From the NCBI RefSeq assembly GCF_000687475.1, contig NC_057319.1:744001-808000 (forward strand): a DNA stretch of 64,000 bases. The letters run 5' to 3'. The position numbers were made by a program, and so were the translations under genes. This document shows, piece after piece, positions 1 through 12,400 of this stretch. The notes under the pieces are model-generated. The model was not told the DNA's origin, made no database searches, and saw nothing but the letters and a program-made list of their open reading frames with translations. Each line of letters opens with the position of its first letter. Within the stretch, counting starts at the first letter, position 1. This stretch comes from Ustilaginoidea virens (taxonomy: Eukaryota; Ascomycota; Sordariomycetes; Hypocreales; Clavicipitaceae).

Positions 1-766
1 CCTTTACACGATTAGCTTGATACTACAGTAGCTAATCAGAGGGGGTGTTAAAATCCTATAGTAGCCTACTAGGCTGCTGGCCTAATGCCCTACTGGCCTA
101 CTAACCTTCTGACCATTATACCGCCTCTTGGACTTACGGTAGTCTTACCAACCTTAGGCCTTTGCCTTTTACCTTAGGATTTTCAGTGGATTATTTACTG
201 TATATCAAGTAAGGTAGGCCTTATTAAAAAAGGTGTGGCATTGCTAAATTAGCGTGGTAGGCCTACTAGTGTGGTGGCTAGTCCACTAGTGTGGTGGGTA
301 GTCACTAGCGTGGTGGTTAGTCACTAGCGTGGTGGCTAATTACTAGTGCGGTGGTTAGGGTGGTTGGAAAGGCTGGATATAGTGGGGCTGCTGACGTATT
401 ATATACGTGGCATAGCAAGCATTACGGGGAGCTTTCTTACTGGCTACCTTAGATGCCTGGGCCCACCCCTCCTTCGTGTATATATAGGATAGCTTTTCCC
501 CTTCTTTCTAGATAGTAGAAGGGCAGCACAATCGAGTCTGTTAATGCACTATATGCCTCTTAACTTCTTACCTTCCCTGCGTTTTCTGGTTATCTTATAT
601 TTGCCTTGCCTTTACACTTGCCTTGCTTTATAGCACTTGTATAGTCTTAGGACTTGGTGAAAAATCTAGTATTATACTAAGATTAGTTCACAGGTCGCAG
701 ACAGTCTTGTGCCATCTAGCTAGCTAGTAAGGCTCTGCTTTTATAGTAACCTTGAGAATTGCAATA
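1..766 (+). mobile_element. 3' end of a Copia-type LTR retrotransposon (E0), body off the left edge
   Basis: Positions 1-46 match, in reverse complement, the sequence just inside the left LTR of element E2 (9340-9385). They end in the purine-rich CAGAGGGGG expected of a polypurine tract. A complete LTR follows directly (47-766), so this is the 3' end of a plus-strand element whose coding part lies outside the window. The sequence after the LTR (TTGAAAATAATG) continues inside the 3' LTR of E1, so E0 is inserted in E1. The family assignment comes from similarity to E2. Confidence 0.75.
47..766 (+). repeat. LTR of E0 (E2 family)
   Basis: It begins TGTTAAAATCC after the polypurine tract and ends GAATTGCAATA. 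It is the reverse complement of the same LTR family as 8596-9339 and 15203-15946, with small gaps and substitutions. The middle part (about 250-360) carries short direct repeats around CTAGTGTGGTGG. The CAATA end, not a TG..CA end, is chosen because the next base resumes the interrupted E1 LTR exactly. Confidence 0.75.
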
Positions 767-1303
767 TTGAAAATAATGAAAAACCGCAAAAATAGCGAAA
801 AAACCGACGAAAAGTCGGTCTGCCCAACCGTGCCCAGTCTGTGCCCAATATCCTACCCAATGCCTACCCAACCAAGCCCAGTGGCTTGTAGCGGTGTGCC
901 GGATGCCCTATAACAGCCTGCCGTACGGGCCGGAAGCCCTATATCAGTGTGCCGTACGGGCCGGAAGCCCTATACCGGTGTGCCGTAAAGGCGCGGTGTA
1001 GCGGGTGACTGTATATAGAAGGCCGAAAGTGCTGATTATTAGCAAGGTTTGCCCATTTGGTAATCCCGTAGAAATGCGCCGCCTGTTGTGGGCCCTGTGG
1101 CCCGCTGTGACCGGCCGCTGTGGCCGGCTGTAGGGCGCTGTGCCGGTGCCGTAACCGGCGCTGTGGCCCACTGTAATCGGCGTTGTGGGGCGCTGTGCCC
1201 CACCGTAGCGCCTGGTATAGCCACCGCAATATCTCAACGTAGAGACGTCGTACGGTAGCGAGGCCAGTACCAAAATACAGCTAAAAAGGCGCTGATTTCA
1301 ACA
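767..1303 (-). repeat. E1 3' LTR, truncated by the E0 insertion
   Basis: It matches 7614-8150 of the E1 5' LTR over 537 bp with only a handful of differences. The ones I noticed are all G/A on the plus strand, for example ATATCAGTG here against ATATCGGTG there. The missing outer ~223 bp presumably lie beyond the E0 element. The centre is unusually GC-rich for this block (1080-1210). Confidence 0.8.
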
Positions 1304-3179
1304 CCCCCTCTGATTAGCAATATGGCTAATCCTAGCGTTAGAATAAAAGAAAGAAACCCTGTAAAAAATCAGAAAAAAAAGATGATGATGCTATAGGGAT
1401 TGCAGCCCTAATAGCTGCCGAAATATGGGGAATTTCGGGCTTGGAAGTGGTTTGGTGAGTCCATCCGCAGGCATATCTGTCGTGGGTAAATAAGATATTT
1501 TTACCAGGCCACCGTGGGCCTTCTTATGTATATACCGGAATTTAAGCAAGGTATGCTTAGTGCGGGCATGCTGATTTGGGTCATTTGCATTAGAAATAGA
1601 CCTTTAGTTATCGCAGTATAGTGGTATTGGGCGTTGAATATCGACCTGGATTTCTTTAAATAAATTAGATATCCACTCTACTTCGCGAATTGCCTTAAGT
1701 ATTGCATCAGACTCGGCTTCAAGCGTTGATAAAACCACAGTCGAAGACCGTTTTGACCTCCAGCTAATAGGCCCACCATTCAAGGTAGTAAGATAACCAC
1801 TAGTGGACTTAGAAGTCAGCCGGCATCCAGTAAAATCGCTGTTAGAAAATGCAGCTAATACTACGGTAGCTTTAGCGGCTCGGTAATAAATGGCTGTATT
1901 TGCCGTACCAGCTAAGTAGCGAAAAGCGCCCTTAGCAGCATTAAGCTGTGTAGTGGAAGCCTATTGCATATATCGTGATAGGTATTGCGTTGGAAAGGCA
2001 AGGTTAGGTCTTGACATCATCATCAACCATATCGATGTCCCTACTAGCTGCTAGAATAAGTGTTGATTACTAGCATCTAGCGGCATGTTACCAGCCTCAG
2101 ACTCAGTAAGTATACCGGGCTATAGTGGGATTAGATGCGGTCGTGTATCCTTAAGGTTGAATTTCTTAAGGACTTCCGCAATAAATTGCGATTAGTGCAG
2201 CTATAACCGGCCCTTTTCTCTATCCCTAATAATCTATACTCCAAAAAAGAAGGAGGCGGGTCCTCGGTCTTCTATAGCATAAACCTTATGGAATTTAGCC
2301 TTAAGCTGGTTAATATAGCTAAGGTCCGGACCGATAATCAAGCAGTCATCCACATAGGTCACAATAAAGGTATGCGTTCCTTTATTATAGAAAACGGCAG
2401 CATTAGAAAGTAACGGCTTAAAACCCTCTTGCACTAAAAGGTCTTTTAACCGTAACTGCTATTCGCGAGGGCCTTATTTTAGCCCATACAAGGCTTTCTT
2501 CAATAGTATGACCTGTAATGCAGAGGGGTTATATCCAACCTTAGTAAGCAAGGCTAGAAGTCGACGATGCTGCTAGTTAGACCATAAGGCTGGGTTAGGT
2601 AAGAGTAGGCTTTCTGCAAATTCTAAAAAACCAGCTGGAATCTCCATATAAATCGTCTCTAGTAGTTCACTATTTAGAAAGGCACTAATAAAGTCGATCT
2701 GCTCTATTTCCCAATTATTTGCAGCAGCAAGAGCAAGGATAATCCTCTATATTGGTGGGATCGAAGTAGAGGCATAGGTCTCCGTAAAGTCTTGCCCAGA
2801 TACCTGCATAAAGCCTTTAATAACTAATCGTGCCTTATATTTAACTAGGTTATTATTCGCATCTTTCTTAACGCGAAAAATAGGCTGGTTACGCAATATT
2901 TTCCTACTAGTAGGAACACTAATCTTAGGAATAAATTAGAAGACATTTAAATCGATTAATTGCTCGAATTCCGAAAATAAGGCTTTTACCTAGCTATCCT
3001 TATATAGGCTATATAAGACTTCCTTCTAGCTATTAGGCACACCTTCTGGGGCCCGTTTTGCAGCCTTAATCTTTGCTGCACAGCAAATATCGTACATTTG
3101 CTAGTAAAAAGCATAGGAAGGGGGGAAATCCTGTGTGGGAGCCTCTGGGGGGCTGCCTAGGTATCCGAAAATCTAGTCG

Positions 3180-3275
3180 TTTTTCGGCTAGGTGGGTGGG
3201 AAAGCACCCTATTAGTCAGTCTATAGGTCAGACTATTGGTCAGACTGTTGGTCGTTAGTCTGTAGGTCCAAAAGT
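3180..3275. repeat. short tandem motif GGTCAGACTATT in E1
   Basis: About three to four imperfect copies of a 12-14-bp unit (GGTCAGTCTATA, GGTCAGACTATT, GGTCAGACTGTT, GGTCGTTAGTCT) lie in the integrase-RT spacer. The homologous stretch in E3 (8365-8445) has the same repeat, so it belongs to the element family. Confidence 0.6.
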
Positions 3276-3849
3276 GACCTATAGTATCCATAACCTAGGA
3301 TACCTTGCACGTCTCGTATCCGTGGTATTCTTCTTCGAATTCTACCCCTAGTAGCCCTAACCTGGTATGGCTGAATAGGCACCTTTTCTGATACTCGAAA
3401 TATTTTCTCCCATAGTCTCTTATTTAAGGCGATATCTGGACTCTCGAATTTCAGATATTCTAGTATAGGCAGCGTTTTACTATAGCGAAATACTGTATTT
3501 ACTAGGAAGCCGGGCGAAAAGGCAGAATCTATTATATCGGAAAGTCGCAGAAAATCAGTATATGTAGGGCTTTAAGATTCGGACCATTAAAAATTTATTA
3601 TGTGGGGTAAGTTAGAATTTTCACTTGTATGGGTCATGCCCACTTTTATGATAGATTCAGAAAATCTCTAAGATTGAGATTCCTAGTGACGAGAACTTTC
3701 TGCATTTCCTAGTATTTGTAGCCTTTTTATATAGGAAAAAGGCGTAAATTCTTTAGCCGGTGAAAAAGGACCGTCTTACCTAAGCTGAAAAGCTAAATTA
3801 GGCTGAAGCGATTTAGAATCGAAAGACGGCGAATTGCTAAGAAATATTG

Positions 3850-4010
3850 CAGAGTGCTGTGGCGGGCCAATTGGTGGTAGGCCTATTGGTTGTGGCAGGC
3901 CTATTGGTTGTGGTAGGCCTGCTGATTGTAGTGGATCCGTATACTATATTAGGCCCATTGGTTATAGTGGGCCCGTAGGCTGTGTTGGATCCGTAGCCTA
4001 TAGTAGGCCT
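3850..4010. repeat. degenerate GCCTATTGGTTGTGG repeat in E1
   Basis: Roughly six imperfect copies of an ~18-bp unit (AGGCCTATTGGTTGTGG and variants) lie between the integrase and RT parts of E1. E3 carries a shorter version at 16395-16500, so copy number differs between family members. Confidence 0.6.
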
Positions 4011-7000
4011 ATGCCCTCGGCTAAGCCTAAAATAGGCATATTTAGGCGAAGCGACTTCCAAATAGGCTCTTCTAGAGCAATTTGGTCGATATTTACCCCC
4101 TCTAAATTAGAAGGCAGTTAGAAATCAAAAGTGCCCTCTAGGCCACTTAAAATAGGGCCTATACCTTCATTTTAGTAGGTGAAAGTAATAAAAGAGGTCT
4201 TAGTGACAACCTAGCAATATAGGATGTAGACGAGGTAGGTGCCGTTACTTAGTATAGCTAGTAACCTACCTGACTCGGTCCGGGGGGCCAGCTTATAGCT
4301 AATGACCCGTTTTTCTAGAGGGATTAGCACCTCTATAGCCGCACCAATAGCCCTGAAGCTAATAAGGTCGGGTAGGTAGTAGTGCGTAATTTCCGGAAAG
4401 TCCTTCTTTAATTCCTCAAAAGGTAATAAAAAACGGTTTAAGACTACTATTAGATTTACTAAGGTAGTAATACTAAGAATCACTATAGACCAAAGGTAAG
4501 AAGGTAACCGAGACTAAAGTATAGTAGCTCTAAGTCGGTCAACGATAACCCATATAGAGCGTTCTGCTAACCTATTTTGCTCATAAATATAAGGGGAAGA
4601 GGTTAAAAAATCTATACCCTTAAGAGCTAGCCAGGCTGTGATAACGTCATTAATTTCCTTACCACCATCATAGTGGAATTCAACAGCTGATTTACCGTAG
4701 CGATTCCTAAGACCTTGGAAGAACCCCTATAATACTGGGAATACCATAGGCCCTTCCTTATTAGGTAGTAAATGCACCCAACGGAAGCGTGATTTCCAGT
4801 CAACTAAGATAAGGCAAATAGGGCGTTTATTGTATAAAAGAGGATTAATTTGGAAAATATCACCCTCTATAATATCCAAACAATGCATAGGGTCTGGTAT
4901 AGCCCCTGATATAAAACGCCGAACTGACTTTACCCTTTTACAGGCGATACAGTTAAAGTCAGAATCCTTTACCTTACTAAGATCAGGTAACCCTATGGTT
5001 GATGCATAGGTTTTCTTTAGAAGTTGGATTCCGATATGCCCAAGCCGGATATGCCAAAGTCCGGCTAGTAATAGCAGCTTTTGATATTCTGTATTAGCTG
5101 CTAGGGCTGGGTCGAGGGTGACCGGGGCCCTCTGTGGTGGTTGGGCTGTATTAGGAATAGCAGCCTCTGTTGGTACCACCGAAAAACCAGGACTAGCTAG
5201 TGGGTCAGCTTGCGAATTAGCTGGTGGAAGTAGAAGGTCCGAGTCAGCTAGTAGGGTAGGTAAATCCTCTAGTAGGGGATATTCTTCGTATTCTTCTAGG
5301 TTGGCTAAGGCAGGTAATTCGACCGAGATACTATATGAAGCCGGTTGGCTGGTATAGTGTAAAAACGGCGAATCTACCCCTTTTTGTTATAAAAAGAAGC
5401 TATACTTCTTAAAATTAAGAAGCCTAATGCACTTATTGTTGCTATTAACTAGGCTTTGGCCCTGAATACTGCCACGATTCAGATAGTGTTTAACGCCGCT
5501 AAAGATATTAATATTAAAAGCTGGTATAAAGAGGGCGTTGGTAAGCTCTAAGGTGCCCCACTGAGGTGGGTTGGTAGCCTATAGCACGGTAAAACGCGCT
5601 ATGCCCCACCCACTAGGCTTGATTGGGCCACCACCTATACTGATGACTGGTCTATTTCCGGTATAGTATTGGAAGTAGGTGAAGTGCTTTTTATCGTTGA
5701 TGATATGCACTGTAGAACCAGTATCGTAAAGCAAAGAATCTGTTGGCGTTTTCCCACTAGATTATGCACTATAGCTAGTAGCTAGAAATTGCATATATTC
5801 GCAGTCCTAGAAGGAAGAATAGGCTGTCTCACTAGGTATAAGACTTAGAGTATTATAATTCTTTAGTACGAAGGAATCAATAGTCTTTTCCTTTTCGTCG
5901 GTCTTTTATAAGGTATCTACTTTATTAGCTGAATCTTTCTTTTCTTTATTCTTCTTCTTATTTTCCGGCTTGCCTTATATAGCTAAAGAAGACCCTTATT
6001 AGGTAGAAGACCCCTGTTTCTTTTTGTTAGCGTTAGTGGTAGTGTTTTTACCACCCTTGCTAGTATTATTACTAGCTGGCTTGCTACTGTTGTTAGTAGC
6101 GGCACCCTTGACCTTTGCGAGGTAGGTGGTAGCCCTTGCTACTAATAACCCTTTAATGCGTTATTCTTCCAGTAAATCAACCATATAAAATTGCAGGTTA
6201 ATATTTGATGTATTTCCCTGAGTATAGGCGATTCTTATCATTATGCAGTACCATTCTGCCCACTGAAAAAAGACCCCTTCTACAGTATGTAAATACTAGC
6301 TGATTTGGTCGAAAGGTTATATATAGGAGCCTAAAATTTGCAGCCTGGATAGGTAGCTATTAAAGGAGGCGTTAAAAGATTCCAAGGTACCCTTATAGCC
6401 TATAAAATTTAGTTAATAGAAGGCAGGGTATAGGTGGGTCCGCTATACGTCTAATGAGTGAGAATACTATTTAGTGAGTAACGTAAAGGCTGACTCTAGG
6501 TCAGTGCACCAGTTGATAGCGGCAGCTGGTCCTTCTATGCAACTATTCTTAATAAGTAATAGTAAAAGTGCTTGCTCTGAATCGTTAAACTTACTAGTAA
6601 TAAAAGGTTCTTCGATAAATTTGGCGATATTAAGTGCCCTAAGTTAAATCATAAGGGCCTATTTCCATTAGTCGAAGTTAGATGCCCCCCTTAGCTTTTA
6701 GGATTCCTAGAATCCATTAGCTGTCTTGGCTAATTCCTTGATAGCTATAGCGCTGACTTAGCTGCTAATACTGGATGGAACCGGCAGGGGTTATTGCTAG
6801 GCTTTAGGTGGTAATGGTGGGTTATTTCCTTTACCCATAGGGGTTTAGAAGGTATCCATATCCATTATATCCTATAATAGTGGGCTAGCAGCAGGCTTGA
6901 TTAGTCTATCTACTAAGGTGCCTACTTTATCAGCCAAAAAATCGATTTTTAAGTTCATTCGATTAAATTTATAACTAAATTCTTTTCTCATTTCCTATTA

Positions 7001-7378
7001 GTCTTCCCTAAGCTGGGCAATTTCCTGGTCATTATCAGATTCTTCTACCTCTGCCGTATCAGGGACTTAGTAGCCTGGGTTATTAGCAGGAACGTTCTGA
7101 CTGGCCATTATAGGAAGAGAAAAGGTGCCGGAAAGTCTTAAAAATGCGAAGAAAATCAAGACTGAAAATCTAGATAAAACTAAAAGAAAGCTGCGTTAAG
7201 GAATAACCTTAGAAAATCCTATTGCAAAAAGGATGTGTTGCAGCTTGGTGTGGTAGCTAGGTTCCTAAATCTGGGATGATCAGTCCCTTGTTAGTAGATT
7301 TCTGGAAGGTTAGCTGCCAAATGCGTTAAAATCCTAAGTTAGCATAAAAAAGTCTTAAGCTGGAAGCCTTAAGACACC

Positions 7379-7390
7379 GGGCTCATAACC
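7379..7390 (-). other. primer-binding site of E1, complementary to the initiator tRNA-Met anticodon arm
   Basis: The plus strand reads GGGCTCATAACC next to the LTR. This is the sequence of the anticodon stem-loop of eukaryotic initiator tRNA-Met (CAT anticodon in the loop CTCATAAC). The element's coding strand therefore carries the complement, as expected if a half-tRNA cut in the anticodon loop primes minus-strand DNA, as in Drosophila copia. E2 and E3 have the same site. Confidence 0.7.
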
Positions 7391-8150
7391 TATTGCAAAA
7401 TGGTGACTTAGAACACTGTTGGAAAGTATACTAAGTACCGACAGTGGCGTACAAGGCGTTGCAGAATAAAACAAGCTGGTTAAAGATTAAAAACGCACAC
7501 ACAAGAGGTTGACCAGAGCAAAGATGTCAGGGAAATCTGATTCTAATTATTGGTGACTATTCTAGCTAGAAAGAGGGAATTTTGGGCATATTTCTACCAT
7601 CTTGAAGAAGTGGTTGAAAATAATGAAAAACCGCAAAAATAGCGAAAAAACCGACGAAAAGTCGGTCTGCCCAACCGTGCCCAGTCTGTGCCCAATATCC
7701 TACCCAATACCTACCCAACCAAGCCCAGTGGCTTGTAGCGGTGTGCCGGATGCCCTATAACAGCCTGCCGTACGGGCCGGAAGCCCTATATCGGTGTGCC
7801 GTACGGGCCGGAAGCCCTATACCGGTGTGCCGTAAAGGCGCGGTATAGCGGGTGACTGTATATAGAAGGCCGAAAGTGCTGATTATTAGCAAGGTTTGCC
7901 CATTTGGTAATCCCGTAGAAATGCGCCGCCTGTTGTGGGCCCTGTGGCCCGCTGTGACCGGCCGCTGTGGCCGGCTGTGGGGCGCTGTGCCGGTGCCGTG
8001 ACCGGCGCTGTGGCCCACTGTAATCGGCGTTGTGGGGCGCTGTGCCCCACCGTAGCGCCTGGTATAGCCACCGCGATATCTCAACGTAGAGACGTCGTAC
8101 GGTAGCGAGGCCAGTACCAAAATACAGCTAAAAAGGCGCTGATTTCAACA
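7391..8150 (-). repeat. E1 5' LTR
   Basis: The 760-bp LTR spans from the primer site to the 8150/8151 junction. On the minus strand it starts TGTTGAAATCAGCGCC and ends TTTTGCAATA. Copies: 767-1303 (truncated) and 19902-20626 (E3). The inner part (7920-8060) is a GC-rich stretch of short CCGG/GGCC-containing near-palindromes. Confidence 0.8.
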
Positions 8151-8595
8151 CTTATGTGGGCTGTGTAAGACTTTCTTCTAGCTATTAGGCACACCTTCTA
8201 GGGCCCGTTTTGCAGCCTTAATCTTTGCTGCATAGTAAATATCGTATATTTGCTAGTAAAAAGCATAGGAAGGGGGGAAATCCTATATGGGAGCCTCTGG
8301 GGGGCTGCCTGGGTATCCGAAAATCTGGTCGTTTTTCGGCTGGGTGGGTGGGAAAGCACCCTATTGGTCAGTCTGTGGGTCAGACTATTGGTCAAACTAT
8401 TGGTCGTTAGTCTGTGGGTTAGGCTATTAGTCAGCCTGTAGGTCTAAAAGTGACCTATAGTATCTATAACCTAGGATATCTTGTATGTCTTATATCCGTG
8501 GTATTCTTCCTTGAATTCTACCCTTAGTAGCCTTAACCTAGTATAGCTGAATAGGCACTTTTTCTAATACTTGAAATATTTTCTCCTATAGTCTC
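8151..8595 (-). mobile_element. E3 Copia element, left fragment
   Basis: This stretch aligns with E1 positions about 3000-3416 (start of the reverse transcriptase part and the spacer) and ends in GTCTC at the E2 insertion. The homology continues on the far side of E2 at 15952. The corresponding E1 downstream part (1304-3000) is absent because E1 itself sits here. The last five bases (8591-8595) are one copy of the E2 target duplication. Confidence 0.8.
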
Positions 8596-9339
8596 TATTG
8601 CAATTCTCAAGGTCACTATAAAAGCAGAGCCTTACTAGCTAGCTAGATGGCACAAGACTGTCTGCGACCTGTGAACTAATCTTAGTATAAATACTAGATT
8701 TTTCACTAAGTCCTAAGACTATACAAGTGCTATAAAGCAGGGCAAGTGTAAAGGCAAGGCAAATATAAGATAACCAAAAACGCAGGGAAGGTGGAAGTTA
8801 AGAGGCATGTAGTGCATTAACAGGTTCGATTGTGCTGCCCTTCTACTATCTAGAAAGAAGGGGAAAAGCTATCCTATATATACACGAAGGAGGGGTGGGC
8901 CCAGGCATCCAAGGTAGCCAGTAAGAAAGCTCCCCGTAATGCTCGCTATAATACGTCAGCAACCCCGCTATATCCGACCTTTCCAACCACCCTAACCACC
9001 GCACTAGTAATTAGTCACCGCACTAGTAACTAACCACCACACTAGTGGACTAGCCACCACGCTAGTAGGCCACCACGCTAATTTAGCAATGCCACACCAC
9101 GCTAGTAGGCCGCCACCACGCTAGTAGGCAACCACGCTAATTTAGCAATGCCACACCTTTTCAACAAGGCCTACCTTACTTGATATACAGTAAATAATCC
9201 ACTGAAAATCCTTAAGGTAGAAGGCAAAGGCCTAAGGTAATACTACCATAAGTCCAAGAGGCGGTATAAGGGCCAGAAGGTTAGTAGGCCAGTAGGGCAT
9301 AAGGCCAGCAGCCTAATAGGCTACTATAGGATTTTAACA
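8596..9339 (-). repeat. E2 3' LTR
   Basis: On the minus strand it starts TGTTAAAATCC after the polypurine tract (9340-9348, GGGGG-type) and ends TTGCAATA. It contains internal direct repeats CCACGCTAGTAGG and CTAATTTAGCAATGCCACACC (about 9055-9160). Confidence 0.85.
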
Positions 9340-9479
9340 CCCCCTCTGATTAGCTACTGTAGTAGCAAGCTAATCGTATAAAGGATAGGGAAAGAAAATG
9401 CAGTAAAAAGTGCTAAGGAAAAATATAAGAAAAACCTTAGTAAAAGTAAGTTAGTATAAGTTAGCAGGCCCTAAGACCT

Positions 9480-12400
9480 AGTAACTCGCGGAACCTAGTA
9501 AATTTAGGGCCCGGCAGTGGCTTCGTAAGACCGTCAGCAGGCATACTATTAGTAGGTAAATAGGTAATTTTAACCAAGCCCAGCTGGGCTTGCTCCCTAA
9601 TATACCGGAATTTTAATAGCGTATGCTTAGTGCGAGCGTGCTGATTAGGGTCGTTAGAATTTGAAATAGAGCCCTGGTTATCGCAGTATAGCGGTATAGG
9701 GCGTAAAATATTAATTTCTAGCTCCTTACAAAGGTTAGAAAGCCACTATACCTCGCGGATAATCTCAAGTAATGCATTAGATTCAGCTTCTAAAGTAGAT
9801 AGCATTACTAAAGAGGCTCGCTTAGAACGCCAGCTAATAGGACCACTATTAATAGTAGTCAGGAAGCCTCTAGTAGATTTAGAGGTTTCTTTACAGCCAA
9901 CAAAGTCGCTATCAGAATAAGCGGCTATAATAGGCTATTGGTTGCTTTTAGTAGCACTAAAGCAAATAGCTAGGTTCTCAGTGCCTTTAAGGTAACTAAA
10001 GCTGCCTTTTGCAGCATTTAGATGCACATTAGTTGCTTTCGACATAAACCGAGAAAGGTATTGGATAGGAAATGCTAGGTCGGGCCTAGTCATCATCATA
10101 AGCCACATTATAGTGCCAGTAAGGCTCTAATAAAGGCTCTGATCAGTAGGGCTAAGATCTTTTCCACTAGATTCATTTAGAATCCCTAGTTGAAGTGGAA
10201 TAAGCTGAGGTTTAGTATCCTGTAAGCCGAATTTAGCTAAAACCTCTGCTATAAATTGGGCTTGGTGTAGCCACAATAGACCTTCCTTCCTATTTCGTAT
10301 AATCTATACACCTAGGAAGAAGGAAGCCGGACCGCGGTCTTCTATAGCATAAACCTTATGGAATTTCCTTTTTAGCTGGTTAATATAAGTTATATTTGGA
10401 CCAACTAATAGGCAATCGTCAATATAGGTGACGATAAAGGTGCTGGTTTGCTTATTATAAAAGACGGCAGCATTAGAAGCTAAAGGTAAAAAACCTTCAC
10501 TAGAAATCAGGTCTTTTAGCCGGTGTTGCCATTCGCGGGGTGCTTGTTTTAGCCCGTATAGGGCCTTCTTTAGCAAGATAGCTTGCTTAATAGAAGGGTT
10601 AAATCCAGCTTCTTTAAGTAAAGTTAGTAGCCGTTAGCGCTGTATATTAGACCAAAGCTTGCTATCAGTTAGTAGACTTTCCGTAAATTCAAGAAATCCA
10701 TCAGGGATATCCATATAAATAGTCTCAGAAAGTTCGCTATTTAGGAAGGCGCCTATAAAGTCGATCTGCTCTATTTCCCAGTTATTACTAACAGCTAAAG
10801 CTAGTATAACCCTCCAGGTAGGTAGGATAGAGGTAGAAGCATAAGTATACTGGAAGTCCTTTCCTTCGACCTACATAAAGCCCTTAACAACTAATCTAGC
10901 CTTATATTTTATAGGCTGATTATTAGCATCCTTTTTAACCCGAAAAACAGGCCTATTGCGTATAATTTTCCTATCAATAGGAACGCTAGACTTAGGAATA
11001 AACTGGAAAACTTTAGTATCCAAAAGCTGCTCGAATTCCTTAAATAGTGCCTTTATCCAAAGGTCTTTTTCTTTTTCAGGGCATCGTAGCACATCCTTCC
11101 AGCTATTAAGCGTACCATCAGGGGCCTTTTTAGCTAGCTTACGCTTAGCTGCATAGCAGGAATCCTATATCAGGTGGTATAAATCCTGATTAGGGAATAA
11201 GTCGGTAGGGCTAATAGGGTCGGTAGGGCTAGCAGGTATAGCAGGGCCAGCAGGGCCAGCAGGGCCAGCAAGGTCGGCAGGAGTAAGGCTAGTAAGGATA
11301 TCTATAAGGTCATCCTTTGCAGTAGCCGGGGACTGTAATATAGGACGGTTATCCAAGGTAGGACGGTTATCCAAGGTAGCATTAGTATTAATAACGCTAG
11401 TATTAGTAGGGTCCGGCATGCTTTCCAGGTCATCCGGTATAGCATTAGTGTTAGTAATGCTAGTAAGGTTAGTAGAGTTAGTAGGGTCAGGAATGCTTTC
11501 TAGGTCATCCAGTAAAATAGCAGGTTCTCTGCTAAATACCCCCTCTGAACCTGTATTTTGCCCTCTGTGAAAGTCTCCTTCTAGGCTATTAGAAATAGGG
11601 CCTATACCTTCATTTTAATGAATAAAGGTAATAAAAGTTGTTTTAGTAACAACCTTCTTCTTTAGAAGGTAGACTAGGTAAGTATTATTACCTAGAGTGG
11701 CAAGGAGCCTACCAGGCTCGGTACGGGGCGCTAATTTGCGGCTTTTTACACGCTTTTCGTGTGGTATAAGTACTTCAATAGCTACTCCAATAGCCCTAAG
11801 GTTAATAAGATCAGGGTAGTGCTCCGGCGTAATATGGTCATAATCCTTTAATAGCTCCTAATAGGGGCTAGAAGGTCTATTAGTAACAGCTATTATATTT
11901 ACTAGCATAACAATGCCAGTAATTACAGCAGACCAGAGGTTAGATAGAAGCCTTAACCAGGCCATAGTAGCACGTAGCCTATCAGCTATAACCCTAATGG
12001 ACCGCTTAGCTAGGCCGTTTTGTTCGTGAATATAAAGGCAAGATGTATTAAAAGTTATACCCTATTCGACAAGCTAATCACTAAGTATTTTATTAATTTC
12101 ATTTCCACCATCATAGTGGAATTCAACAGGCGTTTTACCATATCTGACCTGTAGGCTCTATATAAAGCTCTATAATGCTTTAAATACAATAGTGCCTTCC
12201 CTATTAGGCAGTAAGTATAGCCAACGAAATCGGGATTTTCTATCCACTAATATAAGGGCAACAGGTCGTTTGTTATATGGCATAGGTGATATAGCAAAAG
12301 TATCACCTTCTATAATATCCAGGCATTTAGCTGGATTTAGAATCGCATCTTTAGAAGGTCTTCTAACCTTTTTAGCCTATATACAGGCTAGGCAGCGAAA

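Larger units (their letters stand above)
1420..7108 (-). pseudogene. E1 gag-pol polyprotein remnant (Copia)
   Basis: Reading starts at an ATG (7108-7106), giving MASQNVPANN, and soon meets stops where the family would have Gln or Trp codons. Recognisable in order are a protease with an intact DTGS motif (about 5690-5760), the GAG-pre-integrase and integrase start with H-x-R-L-G-H and C-x2-C (4727-5179), the integrase end (4211-4483), the reverse transcriptase with YVDD (2234-2434), and the RNase H end with the Copia-typical DGLTKPL (about 1430-1475). Many in-frame TAG/TAA codons break the frame. TpA enrichment suggests CpA to TpA mutation by RIP. No functional product is expected. Confidence 0.8.
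767..8150 (-). mobile_element. Ty1/Copia LTR retrotransposon E1, nested in E3 and coding-dead
   Basis: On the minus strand the order is 5' LTR (7391-8150), primer site (7379-7390), gag, protease, integrase, reverse transcriptase, RNase H, polypurine tract (about 1304-1312) and 3' LTR (767-1303). Protease before integrase before RT is the Copia order. The last part of the 3' LTR is cut off by the insertion of E0. To the right, 8151 onwards resumes an older copy of the same family (E3), so E1 is inserted in E3. CTTAT at 8151-8155 is the expected target duplication, with its partner off the left edge. Confidence 0.85.

Noticed and set aside
939..1273. overlapping minus-strand frames inside the LTR (also 7755-8120 and 20294-20596)
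   Set aside because: They come from the GC-rich repetitive LTR core, overlap in several frames and resemble nothing known.
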